A DNA stretch of 64,000 nucleotides, taken from NCBI GenBank assembly GCA_000775715.1, contig JRWQ01000008.1:310001-374000 (forward strand), given 5' to 3'. The DNA comes from Vibrio tubiashii (GTDB taxonomy: Bacteria > Pseudomonadota > Gammaproteobacteria > Enterobacterales > Vibrionaceae). The translations under genes were made by a program, and so were the position numbers. This document shows positions 8,591 through 18,844 of the stretch, piece by piece (the stretch's first letter is position 1; each line of letters opens with the position of its first letter). The notes under the pieces are model-generated. The model was not told where the DNA came from, did not search any database, and was given only the letters and a program-made list of their open reading frames with translations.

Positions 8591-9797
8591 TTCGCGCTCC
8601 TTTTGGAATCACGACAACACCTTCCTCAGACACATGGTAGTGCTTTTTATCTTCAGAGAGGTTCACACCAATTTGGGTGCCAGCCGCAATCTCAACATCT
8701 TTATCTATAATGACTCGGCGTAAAACACACCCATCACCGATCTTAACATCACCTAGCAGTATACTTTCACTAATATCACATGCAGACGCGATATTACTGC
8801 GGAATCCGAGTACCGACTTCTCGATACGCGACCCACTCACATAACTGCCATTACAGACTAAGCTGTCAATAATTTGCACTCGACCATTCGCTGAATCAGT
8901 AAATGTTGCAGGCGGCAACGGTGGGTAATAGGTATGCAGCGGCCATTTCCGGTTGTAGAGAGAGAATGGAGCATCCGCCTTAAGCAAATCCATATGCGCT
9001 TGCCAATAGGCATCGATGGTCCCGACATCACGCCAGTAAACCTCTTCCTTCTCCCCAGGAATACGGTTAGTACTGAAATCGTACACAAATACATCGCCTC
9101 GTGGGAACATCTTAGGGATGATGTCCTTACCGAAGTCATGCGACGATTCTGGGTCTTCTGCATCTTCAACCAATTCTGCGAACAGAGGTTGAGCTTCAAA
9201 GACGTAGTTGCCCATTGACACCAAAGCATGATCCGGATCGTTTGGAATGGCTTTCGGGTTAGCAGGTTTCTCTTCAAAACCAATCATGCGCCCGTCCGCA
9301 TCCACTTCAATCACACCAAATTGAGATGCTTCAACCAAAGGCATGCGCAGTGCGGATACGGTTAATGACGCTTCCTTCTGCTTATGGAAATCGAGCATCT
9401 GCTTAATATCCATCTTATAAATGTGGTCTGACCCAAAAATACACACTTGGTCAGGTTCCGACATCTGCATAAAACGTAGATTTTGGTAGATCGCATCTGC
9501 AGTACCTTCGTACCAACGCTTTCCGGTACGCATCTGAGCGGGAATCGGGTCGATAAATCGGTCGGTGATACCGCTAATATTCCAACCTTTCTTCATATGG
9601 AGGAAAAGCGATTGAGACTTAAATTGGGTGAGGACGTAAACACGCATTAAATCTGCGTTAACAAAGTTATTTAGAGCAAAATCTATAAGGCGATAACTAC
9701 CGCCGAAAGGAACCGAGGGCTTACTACGAGACTCAGTTAAAGGACGAAGGCGCGACCCTTCTCCACCAGCAAGGATCATTCCTAACACACCAGCCAT
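8580..9797 (-). CDS. glgC: Glucose-1-phosphate adenylyltransferase GlgC
   Basis: GlgC makes ADP-glucose from ATP and glucose-1-phosphate, the committed step of bacterial glycogen synthesis. The 405-residue protein has the nucleotidyltransferase signature LAGGEGSRLRPLTESRSKPSVPFGG, the FGSDHIYKMD and EEKPANPKA blocks, and a C-terminal left-handed beta-helix. I use the ATG at 9797 (MAGVLGMILAGG) rather than one 12 bases upstream, because a GGAG lies 7 bases before it and homologues begin there. First gene of glgC-glgA. Confidence 0.95.
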   Translation of the reverse strand: MAGVLGMILAGGEGSRLRPLTESRSKPSVPFGGSYRLIDFALNNFVNADLMRVYVLTQFKSQSLFLHMKKGWNISGITDRFIDPIPAQMRTGKRWYEGTADAIYQNLRFMQMSEPDQVCIFGSDHIYKMDIKQMLDFHKQKEASLTVSALRMPLVEASQFGVIEVDADGRMIGFEEKPANPKAIPNDPDHALVSMGNYVFEAQPLFAELVEDAEDPESSHDFGKDIIPKMFPRGDVFVYDFSTNRIPGEKEEVYWRDVGTIDAYWQAHMDLLKADAPFSLYNRKWPLHTYYPPLPPATFTDSANGRVQIIDSLVCNGSYVSGSRIEKSVLGFRSNIASACDISESILLGDVKIGDGCVLRRVIIDKDVEIAAGTQIGVNLSEDKKHYHVSEEGVVVIPKGARIGC

Positions 9798-9867
9798 ATG
9801 TTTCTCCATGTTATTTTATGTTTGATAGTCTCCATTGATTGGGGGAAGAGACCACCATCATTTTTTA

Positions 9868-9897
9868 AGGTCATACCATTCCGGGTTGGTACGACCT
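9868..9897. repeat. Inverted repeat upstream of glgC
   Basis: AGGTCATACCA and TGGTACGACCT match as inverted arms at 10 of 11 positions with an 8-base spacer. Each arm also resembles the FadR core TGGTNNGACCA. It sits about 70 bases upstream of the glgC start and has no U-run, so an operator or leader hairpin is more likely than a terminator. Nothing else is recognisable in the 9798-10133 gap. Confidence 0.4.
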
Positions 9898-10133
9898 GCA
9901 GCAAGATCAAACGAGCTCAAGGCCCATGCCTTAGCAATCAAGCGTAACTACGTCTTGTGCAAGAGGTTTATTATAACTTATCGTATTTCAGCAAGATTAC
10001 AATTTAAAATATGCTGTACTATGCTAAGGACATCCATTACTTTGCCACTGCCTGCGGCAGCTCACATTATCCAATATCAAACATAGATGTGATTATTAAT
10101 TATCCACCTTTCATCACCGAAATAATCTCACTA

Positions 10134-11804
10134 TTACGCTGCATTCGACACATCATGAATATAAACAGCGTTGCTCGATTTCGACTTTGCCACATACAAC
10201 GAACTATCAGCCAAGGCTAACGCTTGCTGCATGGATAGATTTGGTTTAATCAAGGTACCACCGATAGAAAACTTACCGCCCCACTCTGTTGCCGACTCAT
10301 TGTCCTCTTGGCTAGCCTCTAAATACTGTTTAATCCGATTGGCGATCTGCTGCAGGGTAGCGTTGTTTCCCGTGCGAACAAGTAGCAAAAACTCATCATC
10401 TTGCCAACGACCCGCAACATCATACTCCCTTATCGCTCGGGTTAAGCTCTCTGCTACACTCTCTAACACCCATTGATGCTTACCGGTATCAAACTGGCTA
10501 GTACCTTGGCTCACCAAGCCAGTATCAATCCATATCAAGCCAAAATCAAACTGCTCCCTGGATGACCTCGCCAACTCAGCTCGCAGCTCTCGTTGTAATC
10601 CTTGGCGATTATACAAACCAGTGACAACGTCAATCACCGCATGCTTATCAAGCTGCTCAGTGCGCGATGCAACTAACTCTTCAACTTCGGTACGTGCAGA
10701 TATTATTTCATGCTCAACCGCGGAAAACATCGCATCGATACTGCTAGATTCCTGTTCAGATTTAGTCAACTTCATAAAACGATGTTTAAGCCGTTCATTC
10801 GGCTCTATCCAGTGTTTTACAAGGCAGCAGTAGCTGAGCAGCATACTGAATAAAACAACCAGTATAAGGGGGATAACCAACACGCTTGCCACCCAGTCAG
10901 GTACCATATCGTCTACGCTGACAAAAGTGAGTTCGTACCAACCCAAGGCTTCGATGTACTGAGTTGCAACCACGGCTTGCCCACCTTCCTGATGTACCAT
11001 AGCTAGTTCGGCCTCTTCCCCTAGCTTTTGTCTTTGCATTAACTTTTGCAGAGTCGCGTATTCCGCATCAGCGGCAATATAGTCACTCAGAGTTGGTTTG
11101 GTTGTTTTGCTATCACGCAGTGAGTAATCAAGCTTGTCTCCATCCACCAAGAACTGAACTCTAAAGTCTTCATCGACAAACATGGTTTTTAGAGCATGGG
11201 AATGCCCAACATTATAACGTTCAAAAAGCAGTTCAGTATCAATACCTGTTCCAACTATGCCAAGGAACTGACCGTTTTTCTCGATACGTTTATTGATCCA
11301 CAACCGCGTAAGGCCAAGACGTTCATCTCGAGCTATATTGACCTTTAAATCACTGCCATTGTGCTTTTGCTCGAAATACCACTGATCTTTGGCAGATACT
11401 GGGTCTAAATAGTAACGAAGGAAGGTCTGTTTGCGAATGCTCTGAACATCGTTGAAGTGATAGGCGAGATTTTGGTCGAGTACAATAAAAAAATTCTTTG
11501 ACTTAAGACGCCATCGATAGAGGTCAAGAGTGTCTTCAGCAACGGTCCGATACACATCATCATCACTGTGATAACCCCATGAACTGACATTCGGATGTGA
11601 AGCAAGCTCGCTAACAATATTGACCTCCTCAATAATGGGTGCGAGCAGAGTCTCTGCATCATGATGAGCAGAAACTTGTGCATACTTCCAAAGTAACTGT
11701 TCCACCACGCCACTTATCACTTGCTTAGAAACGCTATAAGCAGAGAATAGAAATGTTACACTGACGATGACTAAAAACGTCAGCAGCTTGAGTCTTTGTT
11801 TCAT
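10134..11804 (-). CDS. Membrane sensor with degenerate GGDEF domain
   Basis: The 556-residue protein has a membrane segment near residues 5-25, a periplasmic Cache-like region, a second membrane segment around 310-330, a short coiled linker and a C-terminal GGDEF-family domain beginning with DVVTGLYNRQGL. The active-site GGDEF is QDDEF (about residues 468-472), and the usual metal/substrate block (DxDxFKxxND) is also lost (WIDTGLVSQGTSQFD). Diguanylate cyclase activity is therefore unlikely; it may be a c-di-GMP- or partner-binding sensor. Start at 11804 is chosen for the GGAAGG site 5 bases upstream. No EAL domain. Separated from glgC and from topA by intergenic gaps. Confidence 0.8.
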   Translation of the reverse strand: MKQRLKLLTFLVIVSVTFLFSAYSVSKQVISGVVEQLLWKYAQVSAHHDAETLLAPIIEEVNIVSELASHPNVSSWGYHSDDDVYRTVAEDTLDLYRWRLKSKNFFIVLDQNLAYHFNDVQSIRKQTFLRYYLDPVSAKDQWYFEQKHNGSDLKVNIARDERLGLTRLWINKRIEKNGQFLGIVGTGIDTELLFERYNVGHSHALKTMFVDEDFRVQFLVDGDKLDYSLRDSKTTKPTLSDYIAADAEYATLQKLMQRQKLGEEAELAMVHQEGGQAVVATQYIEALGWYELTFVSVDDMVPDWVASVLVIPLILVVLFSMLLSYCCLVKHWIEPNERLKHRFMKLTKSEQESSSIDAMFSAVEHEIISARTEVEELVASRTEQLDKHAVIDVVTGLYNRQGLQRELRAELARSSREQFDFGLIWIDTGLVSQGTSQFDTGKHQWVLESVAESLTRAIREYDVAGRWQDDEFLLLVRTGNNATLQQIANRIKQYLEASQEDNESATEWGGKFSIGGTLIKPNLSMQQALALADSSLYVAKSKSSNAVYIHDVSNAA

Positions 11805-11952
11805 GATGTCCTTCCGGTGGGTCATCTAAACCAATAGAAGCTACTTACTATATTGTCAAAAAAGCCCTCCCAGTTCCCATCATTCATCAGATCAATAAGC
11901 CAAATGTACTAGCTTGATCTCATGAAAATGAAAACGGTTGATCATTCGGTTC

Positions 11953-11986
11953 AAAAAAAAAGCAGCCCATTTAAGGCTGCTTTTCT
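11953..11986 (-). terminator. Terminator after topA
   Basis: Minus-strand stem AAGCAGCC / GGGCTGCTT with a long U-run, 15-45 bases beyond the topA stop. Confidence 0.9.
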
Positions 11987-11999
11987 AGTTTAAAAACGT

Positions 12000-14633
12000 C
12001 TACTTCTTCTTAGCTGGTTTCTTACGCTTATCGGTAATTTCCCATTTACCATCAATGTAAAGTGCAGTGTAACCCGAAGGTTTACCATCAATCTCAGAGC
12101 GTACATAGTTCTCTTTCGATTTACGGCTAAATCGAACCACCATAGGCAAGCCATCCGGATCTTTCTCTGGGGCATCGGCCAAGTAGTGGAATTTAGGCGA
12201 GATTCGATCTTTAAAACGAACCAGCTCCTCAACTAATGGTGCACGAGTTTCACGTGATTTAGGGAAAGTACTTGCGGCTAAGAACAGGCCTGAAGCACCA
12301 TCACGCAATACAAAATAGGCATCTGAGTTTTCGCACGGAAGTTCAGGTAGGTGAACAGGATCTTCTTTCGGCGGCGCCACTTCTCCATTCTTCAGGATCT
12401 TACGCGTATTTTTACAATCATCACTCGTGCAATCCATGTATTTACCGAAACGACCGTTCTTCAATACCATGTCACTGCCACATTTGTCACACTCGACAAC
12501 TGGGCCATCATAACCTTTAACCTTATACTCGCCATGCTCGACAACATAGCCTTCACAGTTCGGGTTATTACCACAAACATGCAGCTTACGTTTATCATCG
12601 ATTAGGTAAGCGTCCATCGCTGTTTCACAGATAGGACAACGCTTCTTCGCACGCAGAGCCGCGGTTTCAACATCTTCTTCAAGAACGTTAATGACGCCAT
12701 CTTCATCGCCAAGGTTGATGGTGGTCTTACAACGCTCTTTCGGTGGCAGCGCATAGCCAGAACAGCCAAGGAATACACCTGTAGACGCAGTACGGATACC
12801 CATTTGACGAGAACAAGTCGGACACTCAATATCAGTGTAAACGATGTGGTTTGGCTTCATACCACCCTGTTCTTCATCTTGCTCCGCTTTCTCTAGGTCA
12901 CCAGTGAAGTCTTTGAAGAAACTATCTAGAACACCTTTCCAGTTCGCTTCACCTTCCGCAATTTGGTCAAGCTTCTCTTCCATACGCGATGTGAACTCGT
13001 AGTTCATGAGTTCATCGAAACTGCCGTCTAGACGATCAGTCACAATTTCACCCATCTTTTCAGCATAGAAACGGCGCTGCTCCACTTTCACGTAACCACG
13101 ATCTTGAATGGTAGAGATGATTGACGCATAAGTAGAAGGGCGGCCAATACCACGCTTTTCAAGCTCTTTGACTAACGCGGCTTCTGTAAAGCGCGCTGGC
13201 GGCTTAGTGAAGTGCTGCTTAGGATCAAGAGAAACAAGATCAATCGCATCACCCACCTGCACTGCTGGCAGGATCTGGTCTTCGTTCTTACCCAGTGGAC
13301 GCTGAACACGAGTCCAACCATCAAACTTCAGAATACGGCCTTTCGCTTTAAGCGTATACTCCGCAGCTTTCACGCTAACTGTCGTTGAATCGTATTTGGC
13401 TGGCGTCATTTGACACGCGACAAACTGGTTCCAAATGAGTGAGTACAATTTATGCGCGTCTGCTTCCATACCATTTAGATCATCAGCTTTCACAGCAACA
13501 TCTGAAGGACGAATCGCTTCGTGAGCCTCTTGAGCTCCCTCTTTGCTACCGTAAACAATGGCTTTGCTCGGCAGGTAAGCGTCACCAAATTCACTCGCGA
13601 TAAAACCGCGAGCTGCGTCTACCGCTTCAGAACTTAAGTTAGTCGAGTCGGTACGCATATAAGTGATGTAGCCCGCTTCATAGAGACGCTGAGCCAACAT
13701 CATAGTTTTCTTAACGCCGTAGCCTAAACGAGTGCTCGCCGCCTGCTGCAGTGTCGAGGTAATGTAAGGCGCTGAAGGTTTGCTTGATGTAGGACGGTCT
13801 TCACGCTTGCACACTTCGTAGCGCGCTTTTTCAAGCACAGACATCGCCGCTTTGGTTTCCGTTTCATTAACTGGTTTGAAAGCAACACCATCTTTTTGTG
13901 CAACCTGCAGACGGAAATCTGTTTTATCTTGTGTTTTAGTATCAGCATGAATATCCCAGAACTCTTCTGGAATAAACGCTTTGATTTCGCGCTCACGTTC
14001 TACGAGTAGTTTAACCGCAACAGACTGTACGCGACCTGCAGACAAACCACGAGCAACCTTCTTCCACAATAGTGGAGAAACCATAAAGCCAACTACGCGG
14101 TCCATAAAACGACGCGCTTGCTGGGCGTTAACGCCATCCATACTCAGCTCGCCCGGCTTTTCGAACGCCTGCTGGATAGCATTTTTAGTAATCTCGTTGA
14201 ACACAACGCGTTTGTATCGCTCTTCATCGCCGCCGATGATCTCACGAAGGTGCCATGCGATAGCTTCTCCTTCGCGGTCCAAATCGGTCGCGAGGTAAAC
14301 GCTATCCGCGTCTTTCGCTAGTTTTTGCAGTTCCGCCACGACTTTCTCTTTGCCTGGTAGAACTTGATAATTCGCTTCCCAACCGTGATAAGGGTCTATG
14401 CCCATCTTTTTAATCAGAGCTTTGCGATCTTTTTCTTTCTTGATGCGTGCTTTTTCTTCAGCACTTAAGCCCTTGGTTGATACCGCAGCAGCTTTCTGAC
14501 CAGTACTTTGGCCAGCAGTAGGCAGATCACGTACGTGACCTACACTGGACTTAACAATGAAGTCCTTACCTAAATACTTATTGATGGTCTTCGCTTTGGC
14601 TGGCGACTCCACAATAACCAGTGACTTACCCAT
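12000..14633 (-). CDS. topA: DNA topoisomerase I TopA
   Basis: The 877-residue type IA topoisomerase relaxes negative supercoils. It starts [22 protein letters not shown] (Toprim), contains the acidic motif [14 protein letters not shown], and the active-site tyrosine is in [13 protein letters not shown]. Three C-terminal zinc-ribbon modules are visible as cysteine clusters ([25 protein letters not shown]), followed by a basic tail KKPAKKK. Length matches E. coli TopA (865). The neighbour yciN is also next to topA in E. coli. Confidence 0.97.
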   Translation of the reverse strand: MGKSLVIVESPAKAKTINKYLGKDFIVKSSVGHVRDLPTAGQSTGQKAAAVSTKGLSAEEKARIKKEKDRKALIKKMGIDPYHGWEANYQVLPGKEKVVAELQKLAKDADSVYLATDLDREGEAIAWHLREIIGGDEERYKRVVFNEITKNAIQQAFEKPGELSMDGVNAQQARRFMDRVVGFMVSPLLWKKVARGLSAGRVQSVAVKLLVEREREIKAFIPEEFWDIHADTKTQDKTDFRLQVAQKDGVAFKPVNETETKAAMSVLEKARYEVCKREDRPTSSKPSAPYITSTLQQAASTRLGYGVKKTMMLAQRLYEAGYITYMRTDSTNLSSEAVDAARGFIASEFGDAYLPSKAIVYGSKEGAQEAHEAIRPSDVAVKADDLNGMEADAHKLYSLIWNQFVACQMTPAKYDSTTVSVKAAEYTLKAKGRILKFDGWTRVQRPLGKNEDQILPAVQVGDAIDLVSLDPKQHFTKPPARFTEAALVKELEKRGIGRPSTYASIISTIQDRGYVKVEQRRFYAEKMGEIVTDRLDGSFDELMNYEFTSRMEEKLDQIAEGEANWKGVLDSFFKDFTGDLEKAEQDEEQGGMKPNHIVYTDIECPTCSRQMGIRTASTGVFLGCSGYALPPKERCKTTINLGDEDGVINVLEEDVETAALRAKKRCPICETAMDAYLIDDKRKLHVCGNNPNCEGYVVEHGEYKVKGYDGPVVECDKCGSDMVLKNGRFGKYMDCTSDDCKNTRKILKNGEVAPPKEDPVHLPELPCENSDAYFVLRDGASGLFLAASTFPKSRETRAPLVEELVRFKDRISPKFHYLADAPEKDPDGLPMVVRFSRKSKENYVRSEIDGKPSGYTALYIDGKWEITDKRKKPAKKK

Positions 14634-15032
14634 AATTGACTCAAGTGTCCTTTATCAAGTGCGAATTAACGCACGACATACTTAATACTTTGCTTCTTTT
14701 TTTACTATTGAGCGAGATTACAAGAAGATCAATATCTTTTTTAAATTTCTATCTTGACTGGTCGACAATTCAGCGATGTTCAGATGACTCACTGGCATGT
14801 AAGGCAATTAACACTGCGCGGTGTTCGCTCAGTCAGAAAACGCCACATACTAAACGTCACAATATCTGCAACGCTAGCGCAAAATGACTTTTTTTGTCGC
14901 GAGTCACAAAACCTACCAAATGAAATTCAGCTTTGTCTTTAAGCTATAGTGATTGAAATTATTAACCAACGACCTACAATCCCCCTCACTAATTCTTTTA
15001 TGCAGAAATTCAACACGAGTAAAGGTAATCCC
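14634..15032. other. Divergent topA-yciN intergenic region
   Basis: About 400 bases with no credible ORF. It must hold the promoters for topA (leftward) and yciN (rightward). It is AT-rich near topA; I could not assign specific promoter hexamers with confidence. Confidence 0.5.
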
Positions 15033-15281
15033 ATGAGTGACAAAAAGACTATCTCACAATTTGAGCTGTTGATTATTGCCAACCACCTTATCCAAGAACA
15101 CGATGACTATATTGAGGGTATGCGTGCTGAGAGCGTTGAAGAGAAAGATGACGTATTGGTATTCAAAGGAAATTACTTTCTAGACGACAACGGCCTACCC
15201 ACTTCGCAGACAACCGCCGTATTCAATATGTTTAAATATCTAGCACACCACCTATCGAAAGAGTTTACGTTGGAAGGATAA
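15033..15281 (+). CDS. yciN: YciN family protein (DUF2498)
   Basis: A small 82-residue cytoplasmic protein, MSDKKTISQFELLIIANHLI to KEFTLEG, matching the DUF2498/YciN family. Function unknown. The ATG at 15033 has AAAGG 8 bases upstream; in-frame codons further 5' are unlikely to be used. In E. coli, YciN also neighbours topA. The stop codon TAA lies inside the first unit of an 8-bp tandem repeat. Confidence 0.88.
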   Translation: MSDKKTISQFELLIIANHLIQEHDDYIEGMRAESVEEKDDVLVFKGNYFLDDNGLPTSQTTAVFNMFKYLAHHLSKEFTLEG

Positions 15282-15350
15282 CTGGATAACTGGATAACTG
15301 GATAACTGGATAACTGGATAACTGGATAACTGGATAACTGGATAACTGGA
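15276..15350. repeat. 8-bp tandem repeat GGATAACT, nine copies
   Basis: Nine perfect, uninterrupted copies of GGATAACT run from 15276 to 15347 with a partial tenth (GGA). The first copy supplies the last glycine codon (GGA) and stop (TAA) of yciN. Copy-number change would therefore leave the protein intact and alter only the 3' untranslated region before the terminator. Confidence 0.97.
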
Positions 15351-15357
15351 AATTAGC

Positions 15358-15384
15358 AAGGGTTGGCATATGGTGCCAACCCTT
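15358..15384 (+). terminator. Terminator after yciN repeat
   Basis: AGGGTTGGCA / TGCCAACCCT stem, 5-base loop, then a short T-run. It closes the yciN transcript downstream of the tandem repeat. Confidence 0.85.
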
Positions 15385-15421
15385 TTGCATTTGGGACATT
15401 TCACTGCAGGAAACGGATGCG

Positions 15422-15535
15422 GGAACGGACTTCGTCCTACCGAAAACTAACTATCTAGCAGCGCAGCGATCCTTAGGGCGAAGCCCGTTCCAGATTCCCG
15501 CGGGCAAAGCCCGTTATCCAATAGCGCTGCGCCCT
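15422..15535. repeat. GC-rich palindromic extragenic element between yciN and aroA
   Basis: Arms GGAACGGACTTCGTCCTA (15422-15439) and TAGGGCGAAGCCCGTTCC (15474-15491) are inverted repeats differing at two positions. A second small hairpin CGGGC/GCCCG follows at 15501-15513, and GTTATCC at 15513-15519 is the reverse complement of the neighbouring tandem-repeat core. The composition is more GC-rich than the surroundings. It resembles a dispersed repetitive palindrome; I do not recognise a named family. Confidence 0.6.
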
Positions 15536-16816
15536 CTACGAACTCAAGCCTTCTAGCTTGTCAAAGTAGTCAGGGAAGGTCTTAGAAGTACACTTAGGAT
15601 CATTGATGGTCACTGGGGTATCGCTTAATGCAACGAGTGAGAAACACATTGCCATGCGATGATCATCATAGGTATCAATTGCGGCATGTGTAAGTTGAGC
15701 CGGTGGCGTTACAATGATGTAGTCTTCACCCTCTTCTACTTCCGCGCCAACCTTACGCAACTCTGTTGCCATTGCTGCTAGGCGGTCAGTCTCCTTCACG
15801 CGCCAATTATAGACGTTACGAATCGCTGTAGTACCTTTTGCAAACAGTGCTGTAGTGGCAATCGTCATCGCAGCATCCGGGATATGGTTGTAGTCCATAT
15901 CAATGCCTTTTAGATCGCCAACGCGTGAGATCACGTAGTCATCACCCCACTCGATTTCCGCACCCATTTTTTCAAGCGCATCCGCAAACTGAATATCGCC
16001 TTGAATACTGTTTTTTCCAATACCCGTTACTTTAATCTCACCGCCCTTGATTGCCGCAGCAGCAAGGAAATAAGATGCAGAAGAGGCGTCACCTTCCACC
16101 AAAAAGTCGCCCGGAGCCACATAAGTTTGACCTTTGCGTACCACAAAGCTCTGGTAGTTGTTGTTTTCAACTTCAACACCGAACTGAGCCATGATGTGCA
16201 GGGTAATGTCAATATATGGCTTAGAAACTAGCTCACCAACAATGTTGATAGTGACGTCATCCTGCGCCAATGGTGCAGACATCAGGAATGCCGTTAAGAA
16301 CTGACTAGAGATAGAACCGTCGATTTCAACCGTACCACCCTTTAAGCCAGTACCAACAATTTTCAACGGTGGGTAATCTTGGTTTTCTAGGTACTCAATC
16401 TCAGCACCTGCTTGACGTAGCGCGTTCACTAGATGACCAATTGGGCGCTCTTTCATGCGCGGCTCCCCCGTGAGTACGTACTCACCACTACCTAGACACA
16501 GGGCCGCAGCAAGTGGGCGCATTGCCGTACCAGCGTTACCTAGAAACAGTTCCAACGCTTGCGGTGCGTCAAAGGGCCTTCCTAAGCCTTCAACTTCACA
16601 CACCGTTTTATCTTCAGACAACCTATACACCACGCCAAGTTGCGTTAGTGCATTTAACATATGGCGAATATCATCGCTGTCGAGTAGGTTAGTTAAACGA
16701 GTGGTACCCTTGGCGAGTGCCGCTAATAGTAACGCTCGGTTAGAAACACTTTTTGAACCTGGTAAGTTGACCTCACCATTGACTTTATTGATAGGTTGTA
16801 ACGTAAGGCTTTCCAT
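15536..16816 (-). CDS. aroA: 3-phosphoshikimate 1-carboxyvinyltransferase AroA
   Basis: EPSP synthase joins shikimate-3-phosphate and phosphoenolpyruvate in the pathway to chorismate. The 426-residue protein begins [34 protein letters not shown] and has [19 protein letters not shown] (PEP-binding loop), [12 protein letters not shown], and the C-terminal [14 protein letters not shown] take the ATG at 16816 over one 21 bases upstream because class I AroA proteins start MESL. Monocistronic, with serC not adjacent. Confidence 0.96.
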   Translation of the reverse strand: MESLTLQPINKVNGEVNLPGSKSVSNRALLLAALAKGTTRLTNLLDSDDIRHMLNALTQLGVVYRLSEDKTVCEVEGLGRPFDAPQALELFLGNAGTAMRPLAAALCLGSGEYVLTGEPRMKERPIGHLVNALRQAGAEIEYLENQDYPPLKIVGTGLKGGTVEIDGSISSQFLTAFLMSAPLAQDDVTINIVGELVSKPYIDITLHIMAQFGVEVENNNYQSFVVRKGQTYVAPGDFLVEGDASSASYFLAAAAIKGGEIKVTGIGKNSIQGDIQFADALEKMGAEIEWGDDYVISRVGDLKGIDMDYNHIPDAAMTIATTALFAKGTTAIRNVYNWRVKETDRLAAMATELRKVGAEVEEGEDYIIVTPPAQLTHAAIDTYDDHRMAMCFSLVALSDTPVTINDPKCTSKTFPDYFDKLEGLSS

Positions 16817-17062
16817 TAAAATTGATATTCCTTGCACATCCCGCCTTCCTAACGGGACGATGAAAAATTCTTCGTACTAGCAGACTATCTAAATTCACCA
16901 TCTAAAACCAGACCCAAACAGCGAATCAAACCGAATAATTATCTCCTCCGTCTACGCTAAGCCGCGGCTTTGAAGTATTTCTTTACCAAGCTGGATTGGC
17001 AACCATAAGAAAAACCCATATGATCTTTAGTCATTTATTGATTTTGTTTTGCTCAATTAACC

Positions 17063-17785
17063 ATGGCGATATACCTAACTGAACTCGATTGTGATGAACT
17101 TTGGTTTCCATCCAGCTTTGATGCCCTAGACGACCCAAATGGTTTACTCGCATTTGGCGGTGACCTAAGTTCAGAGAGGCTATTGTTGGCCTATCAAAAC
17201 GGCATCTTTCCTTGGTATGGCCCTGGTGAACCGATTTTATGGTGGAGCCCTTCACCGCGCGCTGTGTTTGACCCAAAAACCTTTCAGCCAGCGAAAAGCC
17301 TAAAAAAATTTCAACGCAAACATCAGTATCAAGTCACTATCAATCACGCCACAGACCAAGTGATTGATTACTGCGCATCAACGCGGAGTAAAGAAGAAAC
17401 CTGGCTTAATGAAGAGATGCGAACCGCATATAAGCAATTAGCACAACAAGCTCACTGCCACTCGGTCGAAGTATGGAAAGACAATACACTGATCGGCGGG
17501 TTATACGGCCTAGCAATTGGCCAAGTATTTTGCGGAGAGTCTATGTTTAGCTTGGCGACTAATGCTTCGAAGATCGCTTTGTGGTATTTCTGCGAGCACT
17601 TTAAACGCCATCAGGGTCAGTTAATTGATTGCCAAGTGCTAAATCCACACCTTGCATCTCTTGGTGCGATAGAGCTTAATCGTCAAGACTTTAGCCAAAG
17701 ACTGCTATCCTTTAACAGTAAGCCGCTGCTAGAAAACTGTTTCTTAAAGCAGGCTTTAACTCTTGATGGACGGGGAGAGGAATGA
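17063..17785 (+). CDS. aat: Leucyl/phenylalanyl-tRNA--protein transferase Aat
   Basis: Aat transfers Leu or Phe from tRNA to N-terminal Arg/Lys, creating an N-degron for ClpAPS. The 240-residue protein has GLLAFGGDLSSERLLLAYQNGIFPWY, WWSPSPRAVF, GGLYGLAIGQVFCGESMFS and LIDCQVLNPHLASLGA, all family-diagnostic. It overlaps bpt by 4 bases (ATGA), so they are translationally coupled. Confidence 0.96.
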   Translation: MAIYLTELDCDELWFPSSFDALDDPNGLLAFGGDLSSERLLLAYQNGIFPWYGPGEPILWWSPSPRAVFDPKTFQPAKSLKKFQRKHQYQVTINHATDQVIDYCASTRSKEETWLNEEMRTAYKQLAQQAHCHSVEVWKDNTLIGGLYGLAIGQVFCGESMFSLATNASKIALWYFCEHFKRHQGQLIDCQVLNPHLASLGAIELNRQDFSQRLLSFNSKPLLENCFLKQALTLDGRGEE

Positions 17786-18480
17786 GTTCCGATTTACAGC
17801 AAATCCGTATTGGTTTGACCGATAGTCACCCTTGCGCCTACCTTGCAGAGCGACAAGAGCGAGTTGCCGTAGCCCTAGAACCAAATATGCATTGTGGTTC
17901 GAGCTATGAGGTACTGCTCGCCAATGGTTTCAGACGCAGTGGCGATACCATCTATAAGCCCCACTGTGATAATTGCAGCGCGTGTGAAGCATTAAGAGTC
18001 TCTATCCCTGATGTTGTTTTATCTAAAAATCAAAAACGACTGCTCAATAAAGCCAAAACCTTTACTTGGCAGCTCAAAGAGACCATGGATGAGAATTGGT
18101 TCGAGCTCTATGCGCGCTATATTGAAACACGCCACAGCAAAGGAACCATGTACCCGCCAAAGAAAAAAGAGTTCGCTCAATTTTCACAATGCGCATGGCT
18201 AAATACCCAATTTCTGCATATCTACGATCAAGACAAACTGATTGCTATTGCTGTCACCGATGTACTCTCGAATAGTGCCAGTGCCTTCTATACCTTTTTC
18301 GATCCAGACTATGCCCTATCCCTTGGTACTCTGGGGGTGTTGTATCAAATTGAGTACTGCCAAAAACAGGGGAAACAGTGGCTCTATTTGGGCTATCAAA
18401 TCGATGAATGTCCAGCAATGAACTATAAAGTCCGTTTTCAGCGTCATCAAAGGCTAGTAAATCAGCGTTGGCAAGGGTAG
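17782..18480 (+). CDS. bpt: Aspartate/glutamate leucyltransferase Bpt
   Basis: Bpt (ATE1-like) adds Leu to N-terminal Asp or Glu, feeding the same N-end rule as Aat. The 232-residue protein contains CAYLAERQERVAVALEP, the conserved cysteine block HCDNCSACEALR, YARYIETRHS, and GVLYQIEYCQKQGKQWLYLGY. Length is as expected. Coupled to aat and followed 81 bases later by infA. Confidence 0.93.
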   Translation: MSSDLQQIRIGLTDSHPCAYLAERQERVAVALEPNMHCGSSYEVLLANGFRRSGDTIYKPHCDNCSACEALRVSIPDVVLSKNQKRLLNKAKTFTWQLKETMDENWFELYARYIETRHSKGTMYPPKKKEFAQFSQCAWLNTQFLHIYDQDKLIAIAVTDVLSNSASAFYTFFDPDYALSLGTLGVLYQIEYCQKQGKQWLYLGYQIDECPAMNYKVRFQRHQRLVNQRWQG

Positions 18481-18561
18481 AATACCGCCCAACTTTACAT
18501 TATTCATTTTTATCGGCATTATGCGCCGGTTGAAATCGCCCATTTTTTAAAAGAGGATTAA

Positions 18562-18780
<219 letters not shown>

Positions 18781-18799
18781 TCTACGATTATCGAATACA

Positions 18800-18837
18800 A
18801 ACAAAAAAGCGAAGCTCATGGCTTCGCTTTTTTGTTT
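18800..18837. terminator. Bidirectional terminator between infA and tdk
   Basis: AAAAAAGCGAAGC / GCTTCGCTTTTTT stem with TCATG loop; A- and T-runs on both sides serve both convergent genes. Confidence 0.92.
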
Positions 18838-18844
18838 GGTTCCA

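Noticed and set aside
8858..9283. 141-codon ORF inside glgC on the same strand
   Set aside because: It is an alternate frame inside a fully conserved GlgC coding region, with low-complexity translation.
14636..14942. Small plus-strand ORFs in the topA-yciN gap
   Set aside because: Overlapping frames without RBS in an AT-rich divergent promoter region; not credible genes.
15276..15350. Tandem octamers considered as a CRISPR array
   Set aside because: Units are 8 bp with no spacers and no cas genes nearby; it is a simple tandem repeat.
15422..15535. Palindromic element considered as an integron attC (VCR) site
   Set aside because: No GTTRRRY/RYYYAAC core ends and no cassette-like ORFs or integrase nearby.
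15536..16880. Plus-strand ORFs opposite aroA (e.g. 16455-16880)
   Set aside because: They are antisense to conserved AroA codons and have no RBS or family resemblance.
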